NCBI RefSeq assembly: GCF_004344915.1
Contig: NZ_SKFG01000003.1
Coordinates: 124,001 to 188,000, forward strand
Reading direction: 5' to 3'
DNA length: 64,000 bases
Origin: Paenibacillus albiflavus
GTDB lineage: Bacteria; Bacillota; Bacilli; Paenibacillales; NBRC-103111
The notes beneath the pieces are model-generated. The model was not told where the DNA came from and did not search any database. It saw only the letters and a list, made by a program, of their open reading frames with translations. Made by a program: the position numbers and the translations under genes. This document shows positions 7,428-16,338 of this stretch, piece by piece. Each line of letters starts with the position of its first letter. Positions within the stretch are counted from its first letter, which is position 1.

Positions 7428-8153
7428 ATGGAGACATTTAACGACATAGTGGCAGAATTGCGTACATATACGGCGACACATGTGTCACATTCCCATAAAC
7501 ATGCCCATCTAATTATGCCGCTGCAAGGAGAGCTTGTGATCGCAAACGGAACGAATCAGCATCGGGTGAACGAGCAAACATTACTTTTTGTACCGCCCAA
7601 CCTAGAGCATAATTTTTACTCGACGGTACGCAATGAGTTTTTGGTTCTAGATATTCCTAGTGGGTTAGTTTCAGCATGTGAAATGCCGGGTAAAGGTAAT
7701 AGCTGCGAGGCTATCACTGCAAATAATCAATGGAAAGGTATACGATATCTAATTCTACAAGAGATGGAGCAGCCGTATTCTCACGCGGCACTAAGAGATT
7801 TATTTCCATATATTAGTCGCTGTCTGCAACAGAAGAGGAGTTTGCCAAGGTCAATTCGTTATATTCATGAACATTATGATGAGCCAATTACGGTTCAGAA
7901 ACTAGCTGAATACGAACATTACAATCCCACTTATTACTCAGAATGGTTTATGAAAGAAACAGGGAAATCTCCTTCCTCCTATATTCAGGAAGTGCGATTG
8001 AATGAGGCCAAAAAGCTGCTGCGTAACAGCAATATGCCTATACTATATATTGCGATTCAAGTGGGACTGGGACATCAGTCTTCATTGACAAGATTATTTG
8101 TGAAGCATGAACAACAAACGCCAAGTCAATACCGTCAGCAGTACAAGAACTAG
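7428..8153 (+). CDS. AraC-family transcriptional regulator with cupin sensor domain
   Basis: 241 residues. The N-terminal ~85 residues form a cupin-like ligand-binding domain (HSHKHAHLIMPLQGEL, with clustered His that could bind a metal). The C-terminal ~100 residues carry two helix-turn-helix motifs: AEYEHYNPTYYSEWF with the following KETGKSPSSYI, and IAIQVGLGHQSSLTRLF with the family's closing PSQYR. GGGGGG lies 8 bases before ATG 7428. The likely target is unclear: the nearest gene on its strand is csaA, 150 bp downstream. Confidence 0.92.
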   Translation: METFNDIVAELRTYTATHVSHSHKHAHLIMPLQGELVIANGTNQHRVNEQTLLFVPPNLEHNFYSTVRNEFLVLDIPSGLVSACEMPGKGNSCEAITANNQWKGIRYLILQEMEQPYSHAALRDLFPYISRCLQQKRSLPRSIRYIHEHYDEPITVQKLAEYEHYNPTYYSEWFMKETGKSPSSYIQEVRLNEAKKLLRNSNMPILYIAIQVGLGHQSSLTRLFVKHEQQTPSQYRQQYKN

Positions 8154-8301
8154 CCGCTAACACCTGTCATATGGTTAAAATAATCTGACGTTTAGATAAA
8201 TTCTAGGAAATAAAAACATATAAACTTAAATATAAACTGGTTGCTAGGTCTAATAGATGGAAACTGTTGCTACACAAGAAGTAAAAATGGAGGAAACAAA
8301 G

Positions 8302-8631
8302 ATGGCAAATATTGAAGATTTTTTAGAACTAGACTTACGTATCGGAACGATTATAGAAGCAAAACCATTCCCGGAAGCGAGGAAGCCAGCGATTAAACTT
8401 ATGATTGATTTTGGCGAACTTGGGATCAAGCATTCTTCTGCTCAGATAACACGCAGATATGATCCAGAACAACTGGTTGGCGTCCAAGTGGTAGGTATCG
8501 TTAATTTCCCGCCAAGACGTATAGCGGGATTTAAATCTGAAGTATTGGTGCTCGGTGGGACACCCGAGGAAGGCGATGTTGTCCTGTTAAAGCCTGATGT
8601 CCCTATTGCAAATGGCACACCGATTGCCTAG
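8302..8631 (+). CDS. csaA: CsaA, tRNA-binding-domain chaperone-like protein
   Basis: 109 residues, the length of B. subtilis CsaA, a homodimeric protein with an OB-fold tRNA-binding domain that has export-chaperone activity. The core blocks are clear: [20 protein letters not shown], then SSAQITRRY, then [20 protein letters not shown]. The ATG at 8302 follows GGAGG; the in-frame ATG at 8257 would add 15 residues not found in the family. It may be transcribed with the AraC gene before it. Confidence 0.95.
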   Translation: MANIEDFLELDLRIGTIIEAKPFPEARKPAIKLMIDFGELGIKHSSAQITRRYDPEQLVGVQVVGIVNFPPRRIAGFKSEVLVLGGTPEEGDVVLLKPDVPIANGTPIA

Positions 8632-8640
8632 TAATTGATT

Positions 8641-9489
8641 TCATTTCTCCATAACCACTTCCAATAATTGAACAGTATTTTTGTAAAGTTGCTGAGCATT
8701 TTCTCTGTTGAAAGTTTTCTTCGTCAGACTTACTTCTTTTCGTTGGATATAAGCCGTTAAATTAGGCTCTGGCGGCTTGTCCAACAACTCAATAATAGGA
8801 ATGATAGCTTGATCGACAGGTTTACCGATTATTTTGAAAATGAGCTTCGTGAACAGCTTATTCACTGGGTTTTCAATCGTTTCCAGCATACCCGTGGTCT
8901 GTACAGCCCATGGATTGAAGAGAACGTATTTGATCTTTCTGACCGTATCCATGTCGACAAAAGCAACGCCGAGCAAATCGTTCAACCGGCTGCCGTGATA
9001 CCGGGCTTTAGAGCCGTTATAATTGTTCTTGTTTTGGATATCATTTAGATCAACCGTCCCGTTCATGCCTGGCGCGCAAACGTTAACGATAATGGGAATA
9101 TCCGATTTTTCCAAGAGCTCTTTAAAGCCGAAACTAAGAACAAATCTACTCATATAAGACAGTCCGAAATTAAATTCAAGTCCCTCCTGCGTTTCCGTAT
9201 ATTCTTTTTTAATCTTGTGACTGGTCGCAGAGAAAACAACCATATCTAGCGAATGAAGCCTGCTTTTTACTTCTTCAATAATGCGCTTGTTCTCTTTAAC
9301 CGAACTCAAATCTGCTTGAAGAAAAATTGCTCTTTCTTCTGCTCCTAATTGTTTAGCCTCACTTAAAAATAGATTGCCTTTAGCAGCTGAACTGCCTATA
9401 ACGATGACGCGATCACCTTTTTTTAAGTAGTGAGTAGCAATCCCTTTTCCGATTCCATCTGTTCCACCTGTCACCAGTATTGTTTTCAT
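8641..9489 (-). CDS. Short-chain dehydrogenase/reductase
   Basis: 282 residues. The Rossmann cofactor motif TGGTDGIGKG is at residues 7-16 and an NADP-type pocket follows (VIGSSAAKG). The catalytic Tyr-x3-Lys is read as YNGSK near residue 160, with VNVCAPG upstream. The C-terminal ~60 residues resemble those of retinol-dehydrogenase-like SDRs. The substrate is unknown. It is divergent from a TetR regulator, with a perfect 16-bp palindrome between the two, so it is the likely target of that regulator. Confidence 0.9.
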   Translation of the reverse strand: MKTILVTGGTDGIGKGIATHYLKKGDRVIVIGSSAAKGNLFLSEAKQLGAEERAIFLQADLSSVKENKRIIEEVKSRLHSLDMVVFSATSHKIKKEYTETQEGLEFNFGLSYMSRFVLSFGFKELLEKSDIPIIVNVCAPGMNGTVDLNDIQNKNNYNGSKARYHGSRLNDLLGVAFVDMDTVRKIKYVLFNPWAVQTTGMLETIENPVNKLFTKLIFKIIGKPVDQAIIPIIELLDKPPEPNLTAYIQRKEVSLTKKTFNRENAQQLYKNTVQLLEVVMEK

Positions 9490-9633
9490 TTTTCATATCC
9501 CCTCCTTCTTGATCCATAATGCGATATTCATCTTTTATGAACTCCTGAAAAATGATATATTAAATTAACACATGTTGCTTTAATAAAAATACAACTATTC
9601 TCTAAGTAGAACAACCAACAATGAGGTGGGGAA

Positions 9634-9649
9634 TGTTGCTATAGCAACA
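9634..9649. promoter_or_regulatory. Candidate TetR operator (perfect 16-bp palindrome)
   Basis: TGTTGCTATAGCAACA is perfectly self-complementary. The half TGTTGCT recurs at 9573-9579. It lies in the divergent region between the SDR gene and the TetR gene, where an autoregulating TetR dimer would bind. Confidence 0.5.
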
Positions 9650-9719
9650 GTATTGAACAATTGTTAAGTTAGGAGAGATTTAAACTTCGCTCAAACATGA
9701 CATTAAAGGAGTGAATGAA

Positions 9720-10301
9720 GTGGGGACCAAAGTAAGGAATCTACGGATGACTCAAACTAAGCAGTCTTTGATTAAAGCTTTTGTTAATTTAGTGAATGAA
9801 AAGGATTTCGAAAAAATCACAATTGCTGATTTAACAGAAGGGGCTAAAGTGAATCGAGCTACCTTCTATGCGCACTTTAATGATAAGTACGAATTATTGG
9901 ATTATATCGTGGGGGACTCTGCCTCGACTGCTATCGTGAATCGAACGAAAGGGGAAATAAAATTCGATCAAGAGGGCATTGCTCAACTTGTCTTGGCTTT
10001 ATGTGATTTCTATCAGCACCCCCGCATTAATTGCCGCAGGAGCTATGTAGCTTTAGTCGTACCGCAATTGAAAGACAAAGCGATAAAAGAGTTGAATGCT
10101 TATTTGTTAAAGGGGTTAGAATCCCTCTGTTCACAGGATGAACTAGCACTTTATACACCTGTCTTTGCGCAAATGATCCACGAAAGTGCTTTTCAATGGG
10201 CTACGGGGAATACAGCTTTGGATAAAGATGAAATCGCCAAAAAGATCGCATTGTTAGTAGTTAATGGGTTTCGTTCTTCTGTAAGTTCGTTAATCAAATA
10301 A
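9720..10301 (+). CDS. TetR/AcrR-family transcriptional regulator
   Basis: About 193 residues. The N-terminal helix-turn-helix is typical (ITIADLTEGAKVNRATFYAHF near residue 35-55). The C-terminal domain is of the loosely conserved ligand-binding type. GTG 9720 is chosen because AAGGAGTG lies 7 bases upstream; the GTG at 9711 is within that site. It is divergent from the SDR gene and is followed after 13 bases by an alpha/beta hydrolase, so it probably represses both and responds to a compound they process. Confidence 0.92.
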   Translation: MGTKVRNLRMTQTKQSLIKAFVNLVNEKDFEKITIADLTEGAKVNRATFYAHFNDKYELLDYIVGDSASTAIVNRTKGEIKFDQEGIAQLVLALCDFYQHPRINCRRSYVALVVPQLKDKAIKELNAYLLKGLESLCSQDELALYTPVFAQMIHESAFQWATGNTALDKDEIAKKIALLVVNGFRSSVSSLIK

Positions 10302-10314
10302 AAATCTCTTTTGG

Positions 10315-11112
10315 ATGGTGAATCTATTGTTTAATTTTTCTATTGAAGAGCGAATATATAAAGTCACAGAAGAGTACGGTGCATTAAAGATGTATATTTT
10401 CACCAATGAAACATCTATCACACAACCTCCTAGACCTGCAATTTTGTTTTTTCATGGTGCCGGGTTCTCTAACAACAAGCAGAATCCCTCTCAGTTTCAG
10501 TATCACGCCAATCATTTTTCATCGCTAGGCTACATGACCATATGTGTGGAGTATCGACCTAGTACAATTGAAGGTTTGTTTTCACCAATTAAATGTTTAT
10601 ACCATGCCAAATCAGCTGTTAGATGGGTCCGTGATAATGCCTGTACATTAGGCATTGATCCTAACAAAATCGTAGTAGCAGGCGCCTCTGCAGGTGGTTA
10701 TTTAAGTCTTTGTTGTGCAATGGTAGATCAATTTAATGATGGGTCTGATGACTTAACAATAAGTTGTGTTCCTAACGCAATGGTTGTCTTTAACGGCGGC
10801 GTCGACTCGCAATTACTTATCTCTTTATTCCCCGATATAGCTCATGATCTTTCTCAAGCTTCTCCCATGCAACTTGTAAAGAATAACTTACCCCCAAGTA
10901 TCTTTTTCCATGGTACTCTTGATAAGAATATCTCTCATGACTCAGTCAGAGACTTCGTGGACCAGATGATACTATACGGCAATAAGAGCAGCTTGATTTC
11001 ATTTGATGGTTTGGGTCACGGTTTTTTTAATTTTGGTGTTCACGACAATATACCATTCAAGAGTACCATTAAAGAAACCGCAAATTTTCTAAAGGAAAAT
11101 ATGATAATCTAG
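10315..11112 (+). CDS. Alpha/beta hydrolase (esterase/lipase type)
   Basis: 265 residues. Oxyanion-hole motif HGAGF at 47-51, nucleophile elbow GASAG with Ser125, acid in HGTLDKN near residue 203, and catalytic His in GLGHGFF near residue 240. No signal peptide, so cytoplasmic. The HGAGF form and the overall layout fit the BD-FAE/HSL-like hydrolases. It follows the TetR gene by 13 bases; the ribosome binding site is weak (TTTTGG), suggesting translation coupled to the regulator. Confidence 0.87.
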   Translation: MVNLLFNFSIEERIYKVTEEYGALKMYIFTNETSITQPPRPAILFFHGAGFSNNKQNPSQFQYHANHFSSLGYMTICVEYRPSTIEGLFSPIKCLYHAKSAVRWVRDNACTLGIDPNKIVVAGASAGGYLSLCCAMVDQFNDGSDDLTISCVPNAMVVFNGGVDSQLLISLFPDIAHDLSQASPMQLVKNNLPPSIFFHGTLDKNISHDSVRDFVDQMILYGNKSSLISFDGLGHGFFNFGVHDNIPFKSTIKETANFLKENMII

Positions 11113-11157
11113 GAAACAACTTCAAATAAGAATATCGGGAATGGGCAGCTTGGTCCC

Positions 11158-11643
11158 CTAACACAAAACTATAATTCTATAGGGTGTGGTTTGGGCAGGG
11201 ATACTTTTTGTGGTAGGTCCATAAATAACAATTAGATCTCGGTTTGCAGGGGTTCTTGAAAAGTTTTGTCCATTTGTTAATACTATTTGAGTATAAGGAG
11301 AAATATTTAAGCGTAATTGTCCATCACTACTCTCCAACTCAGTATTAAAATAATCTACTTTTACATTCTGATATGGGCTATTTTTTACCATGACAATTGC
11401 TTGATATTGTGGAGGGTAAATTAGAAGAGCAGGTGCATTTCCATCATAATATCCAGTCACTTGATCTCCAACTGACACCATTACATGATCTACAAAATAA
11501 GTTTTGGGTGACACCACGAAATTTACTATTGCTCCCAATCCGTTGTCTACAGATATTAATTTATTACATCCTTCGTCATTTTGACCTGTAAAAAAATCAT
11601 TAATCATCGTGATAGTCCCGTGAAAAGAATAAAAATTTATCAT
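11158..11643 (-). CDS. Conserved protein of unknown function
   Basis: 161 residues, start ATG 11643 with AAAAGGAGAT upstream. It is beta-strand rich with many Asn, Val and Tyr. Characteristic strings are FHGTITMINDFF near the start, VNFVVSPKTYFVDH in the middle and a C-terminal IPAQTTPYRIIVLC. I have the impression that this is a family found across Bacilli and Clostridia without a named function. There is no signal peptide. It converges with the hydrolase gene and stands alone. Confidence 0.8.
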   Translation of the reverse strand: MINFYSFHGTITMINDFFTGQNDEGCNKLISVDNGLGAIVNFVVSPKTYFVDHVMVSVGDQVTGYYDGNAPALLIYPPQYQAIVMVKNSPYQNVKVDYFNTELESSDGQLRLNISPYTQIVLTNGQNFSRTPANRDLIVIYGPTTKSIPAQTTPYRIIVLC

Positions 11644-11838
11644 ATAATATCTCCTTTTGCTTTATAAAGATATTGCACTATTCGTAAGTCAAATAACCTG
11701 TGTTTACAATATGTAGGTTAATAACTATATGATTGTGCAGATGCCCATAAAGAAGCTGGCTGAATTGGCGTCCACACGATCTGGGATAAACATCATATGC
11801 TGAAACCAAATAGTTATTTAGCTAGGAGGTTCTGACAG

Positions 11839-12420
11839 ATGAAAAAGGATCAAAGATCTGTAACGAATCGTTTTATAACAATTGCCATATTACGTCGAGC
11901 AGCTGCGCGAATGATCCCCTTGTATACTCGAATTGCGCATAATCGAAAATATGCGGAAGCCTGGACATCTGCCTTACGAAAAGGCGACATATCCCAACGA
12001 TTGTTGGATAAAATTGGAATGAGCCTTAACGATAAGGACATTTTTTCCTTTGGTAGTACCTATAATTCCTATTCCGTTGATTTCGAAGCACCTTATCCGA
12101 TTGTTGCACTCTCCAATGGCATTTCAATGAGCAGTAATGCTCCGAAAACATCCTTCAAAACCAGCCATCATCAGGTAATTGCGGGCGCCATTCTCCCTTT
12201 ATACCATGAAATTTCTTCTAATCAGGCTTTCGCTAGAAGAGTAGTTAAAGCGAATAAGACTGGAAATAATAAGCTATTGTCGCGATTAATTAGAAGCAAA
12301 GTGAACTTGGAAGCATTTCGCGCCGTTCAGATTACGAAGACGAGCTTCCAAATCGTTTTTCAATTTGGGGCAAGTCCAGTTGTCTATTATAACGAGTTTT
12401 ATCGCGGGGTCGATTTTTAA
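11839..12420 (+). CDS. Unknown protein with two similar helical halves
   Basis: 193 residues, strong TAGGAGGT 8 bases before ATG 11839. Unrecognised. Basic N-terminus (four Arg in the first 25 residues). Two segments look homologous: about 26-60 (IPLYTRIAHNRKYAEAW and on) and about 117-150 (LPLYHEISSNQAFARRV and on). Each is followed by a short beta-rich stretch with many Ser, Phe and Tyr. This suggests internal duplication. No membrane helix or signal peptide. The 200 bases upstream hold no other gene. Confidence 0.75.
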   Translation: MKKDQRSVTNRFITIAILRRAAARMIPLYTRIAHNRKYAEAWTSALRKGDISQRLLDKIGMSLNDKDIFSFGSTYNSYSVDFEAPYPIVALSNGISMSSNAPKTSFKTSHHQVIAGAILPLYHEISSNQAFARRVVKANKTGNNKLLSRLIRSKVNLEAFRAVQITKTSFQIVFQFGASPVVYYNEFYRGVDF

Positions 12421-12616
12421 GGATACCCCCCTTGAAATATAGGTGCTTTCTCGAATGGGAAGCTACAATCAAAATGATTGACTGAATGGTTAGTGGAGGA
12501 GAATAGACTAAAGGGCGCATAGGTGTTGAATGCTAAGGATTTAACGTTTTAATGACGATGCTAAAAATATCAGATTATATGGTTGATGCCATTTTGTGCA
12601 AAACGGGCAGGATATT
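12421..12616. other. Intergenic stretch without a recognisable gene
   Basis: Between the gene ending at 12420 and the terminator at 12617 I see no ORF with a ribosome binding site. A stray GGAGGAG at 12496 is followed by no useful frame. Together with 12617-12653 it is the spacer between two unrelated transcripts. Confidence 0.5.
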
Positions 12617-12645
12617 AAAATAAAAACCCTCAATATTAGAGGGTT
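12617..12645 (-). terminator. Terminator of the GNAT gene
   Basis: AACCCTC (12625-12631) pairs with GAGGGTT (12639-12645); on the minus strand a run of five T's and further T's follow. It lies just after the GNAT stop. Confidence 0.8.
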
Positions 12646-12653
12646 GAAACTGC

Positions 12654-13103
12654 CTAGTTTTTGGAAAAATGAACCCAATCTCTCCCTTGGAGAGCACTCA
12701 TTTTTTTAAAGAAAATTTGAGCTCGAGTATTATCAGTAGACGTTATCCAAGTCATGTTAGCATATCCATGTTTTTGTGAGTATTTATGACATTCTAAAAA
12801 AAGTTGTGATTCCACTTCTGTATCTCTAAATTGCTCAATAACAAAAAGGTCGTTCATAATGGTGATTTTATCCGCTTTCATAGTACTATAAGTAAAGAAT
12901 AATGTAGCAAAACCGACCAACTTTCCATTTTGTTCTGCTACAAACTGTATACCATTCTGCTTCTCAAACAGGGTTTGAATTAAATCATGAATTTTTTCGA
13001 CAGGTGGCCAAGGGTTTTGATAAAAACCAACTATGTAATCATACATTAACTCGGTCAAACTGTTTACATCTTCAGGTTCAGCATTTCTTATGACAACTGA
13101 CAT
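12654..13103 (-). CDS. GNAT-family N-acetyltransferase
   Basis: 149 residues from ATG 13103, which follows GGGAGG at a good distance; the frame is open to 13118 but that start has no site. Features of the fold: N-terminal IRNAEPEDVNSLTELM, beta-4/5 region VGFATLFFTYS, the acetyl-CoA stretch IMNDLFVIEQFRDTEVESQL near residue 75-95, and C-terminal TSTDNTRAQIFFKK. The family moves an acetyl group from acetyl-CoA to an amine; the substrate is unknown. Confidence 0.9.
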   Translation of the reverse strand: MSVVIRNAEPEDVNSLTELMYDYIVGFYQNPWPPVEKIHDLIQTLFEKQNGIQFVAEQNGKLVGFATLFFTYSTMKADKITIMNDLFVIEQFRDTEVESQLFLECHKYSQKHGYANMTWITSTDNTRAQIFFKKMSALQGRDWVHFSKN

Positions 13104-13241
13104 TATTAATCCTCCCATTTTTTAATAGTACGTAATTATATTCAATATTATATTCAGTATTGTATTCGTATACAATGGTTCTTGTTCTAAAGCTGTGTGT
13201 ATTCAACGGGAAACGTTAGTTGAATCATTATCAGCAAGTGA

Positions 13242-14042
13242 TTACACCACTAATCTCTCAAGAGCGACAGCAACACCATCGTTATCATTTGAATCGGTTA
13301 CGTGGGCTGCACAATTTTTTAGTTCAATTATCGAGTTCTCCATTGCGATCGGAAATCCGCACATTTGGAATAGTCCTAAATCGTTAAAGTCATCCCCGAA
13401 TACCATTACATGTTCTGACTTCACCCCGATATCATTAAGTACCCATTGCACGGCTTCTTCCTTTGATGCTGATTTTTGCATGATTTGAACCAATACCCCT
13501 CCATCGGTTGCGATTACGTTCACATGGTCGCCGAATTGCTCTATTATATCCCTCCATGTGCTGTAACCTTGAACCAATATTTTGGTTGGGGAGAGTGAAC
13601 TAATAAAATCGTTATCCATAACCTGGGGTTTCGGATCATTCAGACGGAGACCGAATTGAGCACGCTGCGAGTCGGGAATTGGTGTACACGCATACCATGA
13701 ATCATTAACCTCATATGAAATTAACGATTGAGGAGCATGTAACTCGATGAATTTGTTAATCTGTTGGCTAATCTCATTTGGGATACTAATGTGCCGCTGA
13801 GTTTGCTTTGACTTGCATGTTATTAGAGCACCATTGTAATAAACCAAGTAGTCTACAAAAGGAAAATTCTTTACAAATTGATTAGCCGCTCTAGGCGGTC
13901 GCGCCGTGGCAACAATAATATGAATTCCAGAATCATAACATCTTTTAACAGTCTCATAATTTCTAGGTGATATGGATTTGTCACTGCCGAGCAATGTTCC
14001 GTCCAAGTCTAATACAATCGCCTTTATGTCCGACATCTGCAT
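13242..14042 (-). CDS. HAD-superfamily hydrolase, Cof type
   Basis: 266 residues. Motif I LDLDGTLLGSD (nucleophile Asp near residue 11, acid Asp two later), motif II in IIVATARPPR, motif III Lys in ASKEEAV, and motif IV GDDFNDLGLF. The C2B-type cap between motifs II and III fits Cof-like sugar- or cofactor-phosphate phosphatases of Bacilli. GGAGAG lies before ATG 14042. Monocistronic as far as can be seen; the downstream GNAT gene is separated by 138 bp. Confidence 0.93.
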   Translation of the reverse strand: MQMSDIKAIVLDLDGTLLGSDKSISPRNYETVKRCYDSGIHIIVATARPPRAANQFVKNFPFVDYLVYYNGALITCKSKQTQRHISIPNEISQQINKFIELHAPQSLISYEVNDSWYACTPIPDSQRAQFGLRLNDPKPQVMDNDFISSLSPTKILVQGYSTWRDIIEQFGDHVNVIATDGGVLVQIMQKSASKEEAVQWVLNDIGVKSEHVMVFGDDFNDLGLFQMCGFPIAMENSIIELKNCAAHVTDSNDNDGVAVALERLVV

Positions 14043-14233
14043 CTCTCCTCACAATTAATTCTTCCAATAATAACCTAATTCCAGGAGAGATGCTAGACTC
14101 ACTATTGAATTAATCTGCCCTTTAGTTGAGTGAAAATTTTCTACATTTCATCTTTACTCAATATTACAGAAATGCTAAAAAAACCGGCGGTAGGGTTCTC
14201 GTCGGCGTTTTCTTAAGAATGGTTTTAATCTAT

Positions 14234-14682
14234 TTAACTACCTAAATTTAGTTCTGAACTGTACAGTTTGTTTTCTTTAAGAAAGGTCACTAATTTTTCG
14301 CCTTTAATATGAACTGCTACAAAATGATTTTCCTTTGTAAAAACCAGCAGGGTTGGGTTATAGGTTTGTATTCTCCCGACAAAAATGATTACTTCCGTAA
14401 CTGTTCCCGTTATCCATGTATTTTGAACCTTGTAAGGAGGTGTAAGCGAGATTTTAATCGCTATACCATCGGTTGGCTCAAGTCTAAATGAACCCGCAAT
14501 TCCGTTCGCTGATGATAACCAACCCTTAACCTGGTTTTGCAATGAGTTTGAATTGGGGATTGTAAGTACCACTTCACCTTTTCCTATATCGAATACTTCT
14601 GCCCCCTCTGTTGCCTCAACTGTTTGAGGAGAAAAAGACTAATTGTCCCTACTACAAGCAATAAACGAAAAAATTTTAGCAA
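14234..14682 (-). pseudogene. Secreted protein gene split by a frameshift in a T run
   Basis: The open frame 14234-14572 has no ribosome binding site and looks headless. Upstream, a TTG at 14682 follows GGAGG by 6 bases and encodes a signal-peptide-like start (Leu-Lys-Phe-Phe-Arg, then about 12 hydrophobic residues). That frame is lost at a run of T's on the minus strand (plus-strand A's at 14632-14636): one more T would join it directly to the downstream frame, giving ...ISLFSPQTVEATEGAEVF. The joined product would be about 149 residues with a plausible cleavage site after VEA. The mature part is beta-rich and not recognised. Either the gene is inactive, the T run varies, or the sequence has an error. 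Confidence 0.65.
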
Positions 14683-14810
14683 GACTTACCTCCACCTTGT
14701 TCTGAAGGTAATATTCCCCGACCAATTGAAAATACACACATGAACATACAATGATAGCCATTGGAAATAATGAATTGTGCTAACGGATAAAATAATTCCA
14801 TAAAATGCTC

Positions 14811-14860
14811 TTGCATAACAATCAGCTTTTTATTATATAATATATACGAATATATGTTCG
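14811..14860 (+). promoter_or_regulatory. SOS promoter of the Y-family polymerase
   Basis: A likely -35 TTGCAT (14811-14816), an AT-rich -10 (TATATA 14834-14839), and right after it CGAATATATGTTCG (14847-14860). This matches the LexA box CGAAC-N4-GTTCG with one change and differs by only one base from the box at 5713-5726. LexA here would block transcript start. Confidence 0.75.
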
Positions 14861-14899
14861 CATTTATTAAATTGGCAGGAATACCTGGAGGCGGTTTTA

Positions 14900-16168
14900 A
14901 TGGATAGAAAAGCTGAAAGAACGATTTTTTTAGCAGACTGCCAGAGCTTTTATGCAAGTGTGGAAAAGGCCGAGCATCCTGAATGGAAAGACAAACCTGT
15001 TGCAGTGGCAGGCGATCCTGAACGCAGATCTGGCATCATTCTGGCTGCTTGTCCTATTGCCAAAAGCTTTGGTATAACTACAGCCGAACGCCTTGGAGAA
15101 GCCATCCGAAAATGTCCAGACCTCGTCATTGTTCGTCCGCGCATGCAGCACTATATCGATGTTTCGCTTATGATCACCAAGATTTATGAAGAATTCACCG
15201 ATCTTGTTGAAATATTTAGCATTGATGAGCAGTTTTTAGACGTTACGGGTAGCCTCGCTCTTTTCGGAGATCCAGTTACAATCGCAACAACGATTCAGCA
15301 AAAAGTGCTGGATCAAACGGGAATACGGATAAGGGTCGGCATAAGCTCAAATAAAATCCTTGCCAAAATTGCAACTGATATATGGGCCAAAAAAAATGAC
15401 AGTGGCATTTTTACTTTGCCTAAATCTGAAGTAGAGACGTTATTGTGGTCACAGCCCATACACAAAATGTTCGGAGTAGGGAATCGGATGACCAAACATT
15501 TTGCTCAACTCGGAATCTTTACCATTGGTGATCTAGGGAAAATACCACTGCCAGCCCTAAAAGATAAATTTCGTGCTCGCTTTGGCAAACAATCTGATAT
15601 TCATGCAGAGGTCATGTGGCGAACTGCAAACGGTTTAGATAATAGTAAGGTTACACCTGAGACCTTTAGTGCAGCGCCCAAATCCGTTGGACACATGATG
15701 ACTTTACCTAGAGATTACATGGATAAAACGGAAGTTGACACAATTTTGCTCGAGCTTACGGAGGAAGTTTGTCGAGACTGCCGGCGCAAAGGATATATGG
15801 GCTCTGTAGTTACAGTTAGTTGCATGTGTAGTCCATATGAAGCGCCTACTGGTTTCTCTCGTCAAATGAAGATGCCAGATCCTACTAATAATACGAATAA
15901 AGTATTTGAATCGGTAAAAACGATCTTTTACAAATTTTGGGACGGAATGCCCGTTCGTAGAGCTGGTGTGTCGCTAAGCATGCTGGCCAGCGATCAGAAT
16001 TATCAACTTACACTTTTTGACGATCAGGAAAAGTCTAGAGCCTTAGAGAAAGTGACGGATCGAATTAAGGATCGATTCGGCAGTTCAGCCATTATGCGGG
16101 CCTCTTCGTTTACTACGGCGGGCCAGGCAGGAGAAAGAGCAGTGAAAATCGGCGGGCATTACAAATAA
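14900..16168 (+). CDS. Y-family DNA polymerase (translesion, Pol IV/UvrX-like)
   Basis: 422 residues. Palm/finger motifs are FLADCQSFYASVEKAE (metal-binding Asp near residue 13) and FSIDEQFLD (catalytic Asp-Glu near 112). Next come a helix-hairpin-helix region (MFGVGNRMTKHFAQLGI near 190) and a little-finger domain. It copies past DNA lesions with low fidelity. The C-terminus (QLTLFDDQ, then RFGSSAIMRASS) carries a likely beta-clamp-binding QLTLF motif. ATG 14900 follows GGAGGCGG. The LexA box in the promoter agrees with an SOS polymerase. It resembles the B. subtilis YqjW/UvrX group more than plain DinB in the N-terminus, but the assignment within the family is not certain. Confidence 0.93.
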   Translation: MDRKAERTIFLADCQSFYASVEKAEHPEWKDKPVAVAGDPERRSGIILAACPIAKSFGITTAERLGEAIRKCPDLVIVRPRMQHYIDVSLMITKIYEEFTDLVEIFSIDEQFLDVTGSLALFGDPVTIATTIQQKVLDQTGIRIRVGISSNKILAKIATDIWAKKNDSGIFTLPKSEVETLLWSQPIHKMFGVGNRMTKHFAQLGIFTIGDLGKIPLPALKDKFRARFGKQSDIHAEVMWRTANGLDNSKVTPETFSAAPKSVGHMMTLPRDYMDKTEVDTILLELTEEVCRDCRRKGYMGSVVTVSCMCSPYEAPTGFSRQMKMPDPTNNTNKVFESVKTIFYKFWDGMPVRRAGVSLSMLASDQNYQLTLFDDQEKSRALEKVTDRIKDRFGSSAIMRASSFTTAGQAGERAVKIGGHYK

Positions 16169-16189
16169 AATATCGAAATGCATGTGACT

Positions 16190-16229
16190 GGGGCTGTTCC
16201 ATAAGTAACTTTATGGGCAGCTCTTTTTT
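16190..16229 (+). terminator. Terminator of the polymerase gene
   Basis: GGGGCTGTTCCATAA (16190-16204) pairs with TTATGGGCAGCTC (16211-16223) with one mismatch, followed by six T's. Confidence 0.88.
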
Positions 16230-16338
16230 GCATTTTAACCTAATAATAGATGGCCTAAATGGGTAAAATGATGCAGTAATGACAGTACCACTGGAGCCTG
16301 TAGACAGCGCTTCTCCATAGATCGAAGGAGGAAACTTA

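Noticed and set aside
14676-14957. 93-codon minus-strand ORF over the polymerase promoter
   Set aside because: It crosses the LexA box and promoter of the polymerase and the start of the broken secreted gene; no ribosome site; not a gene.
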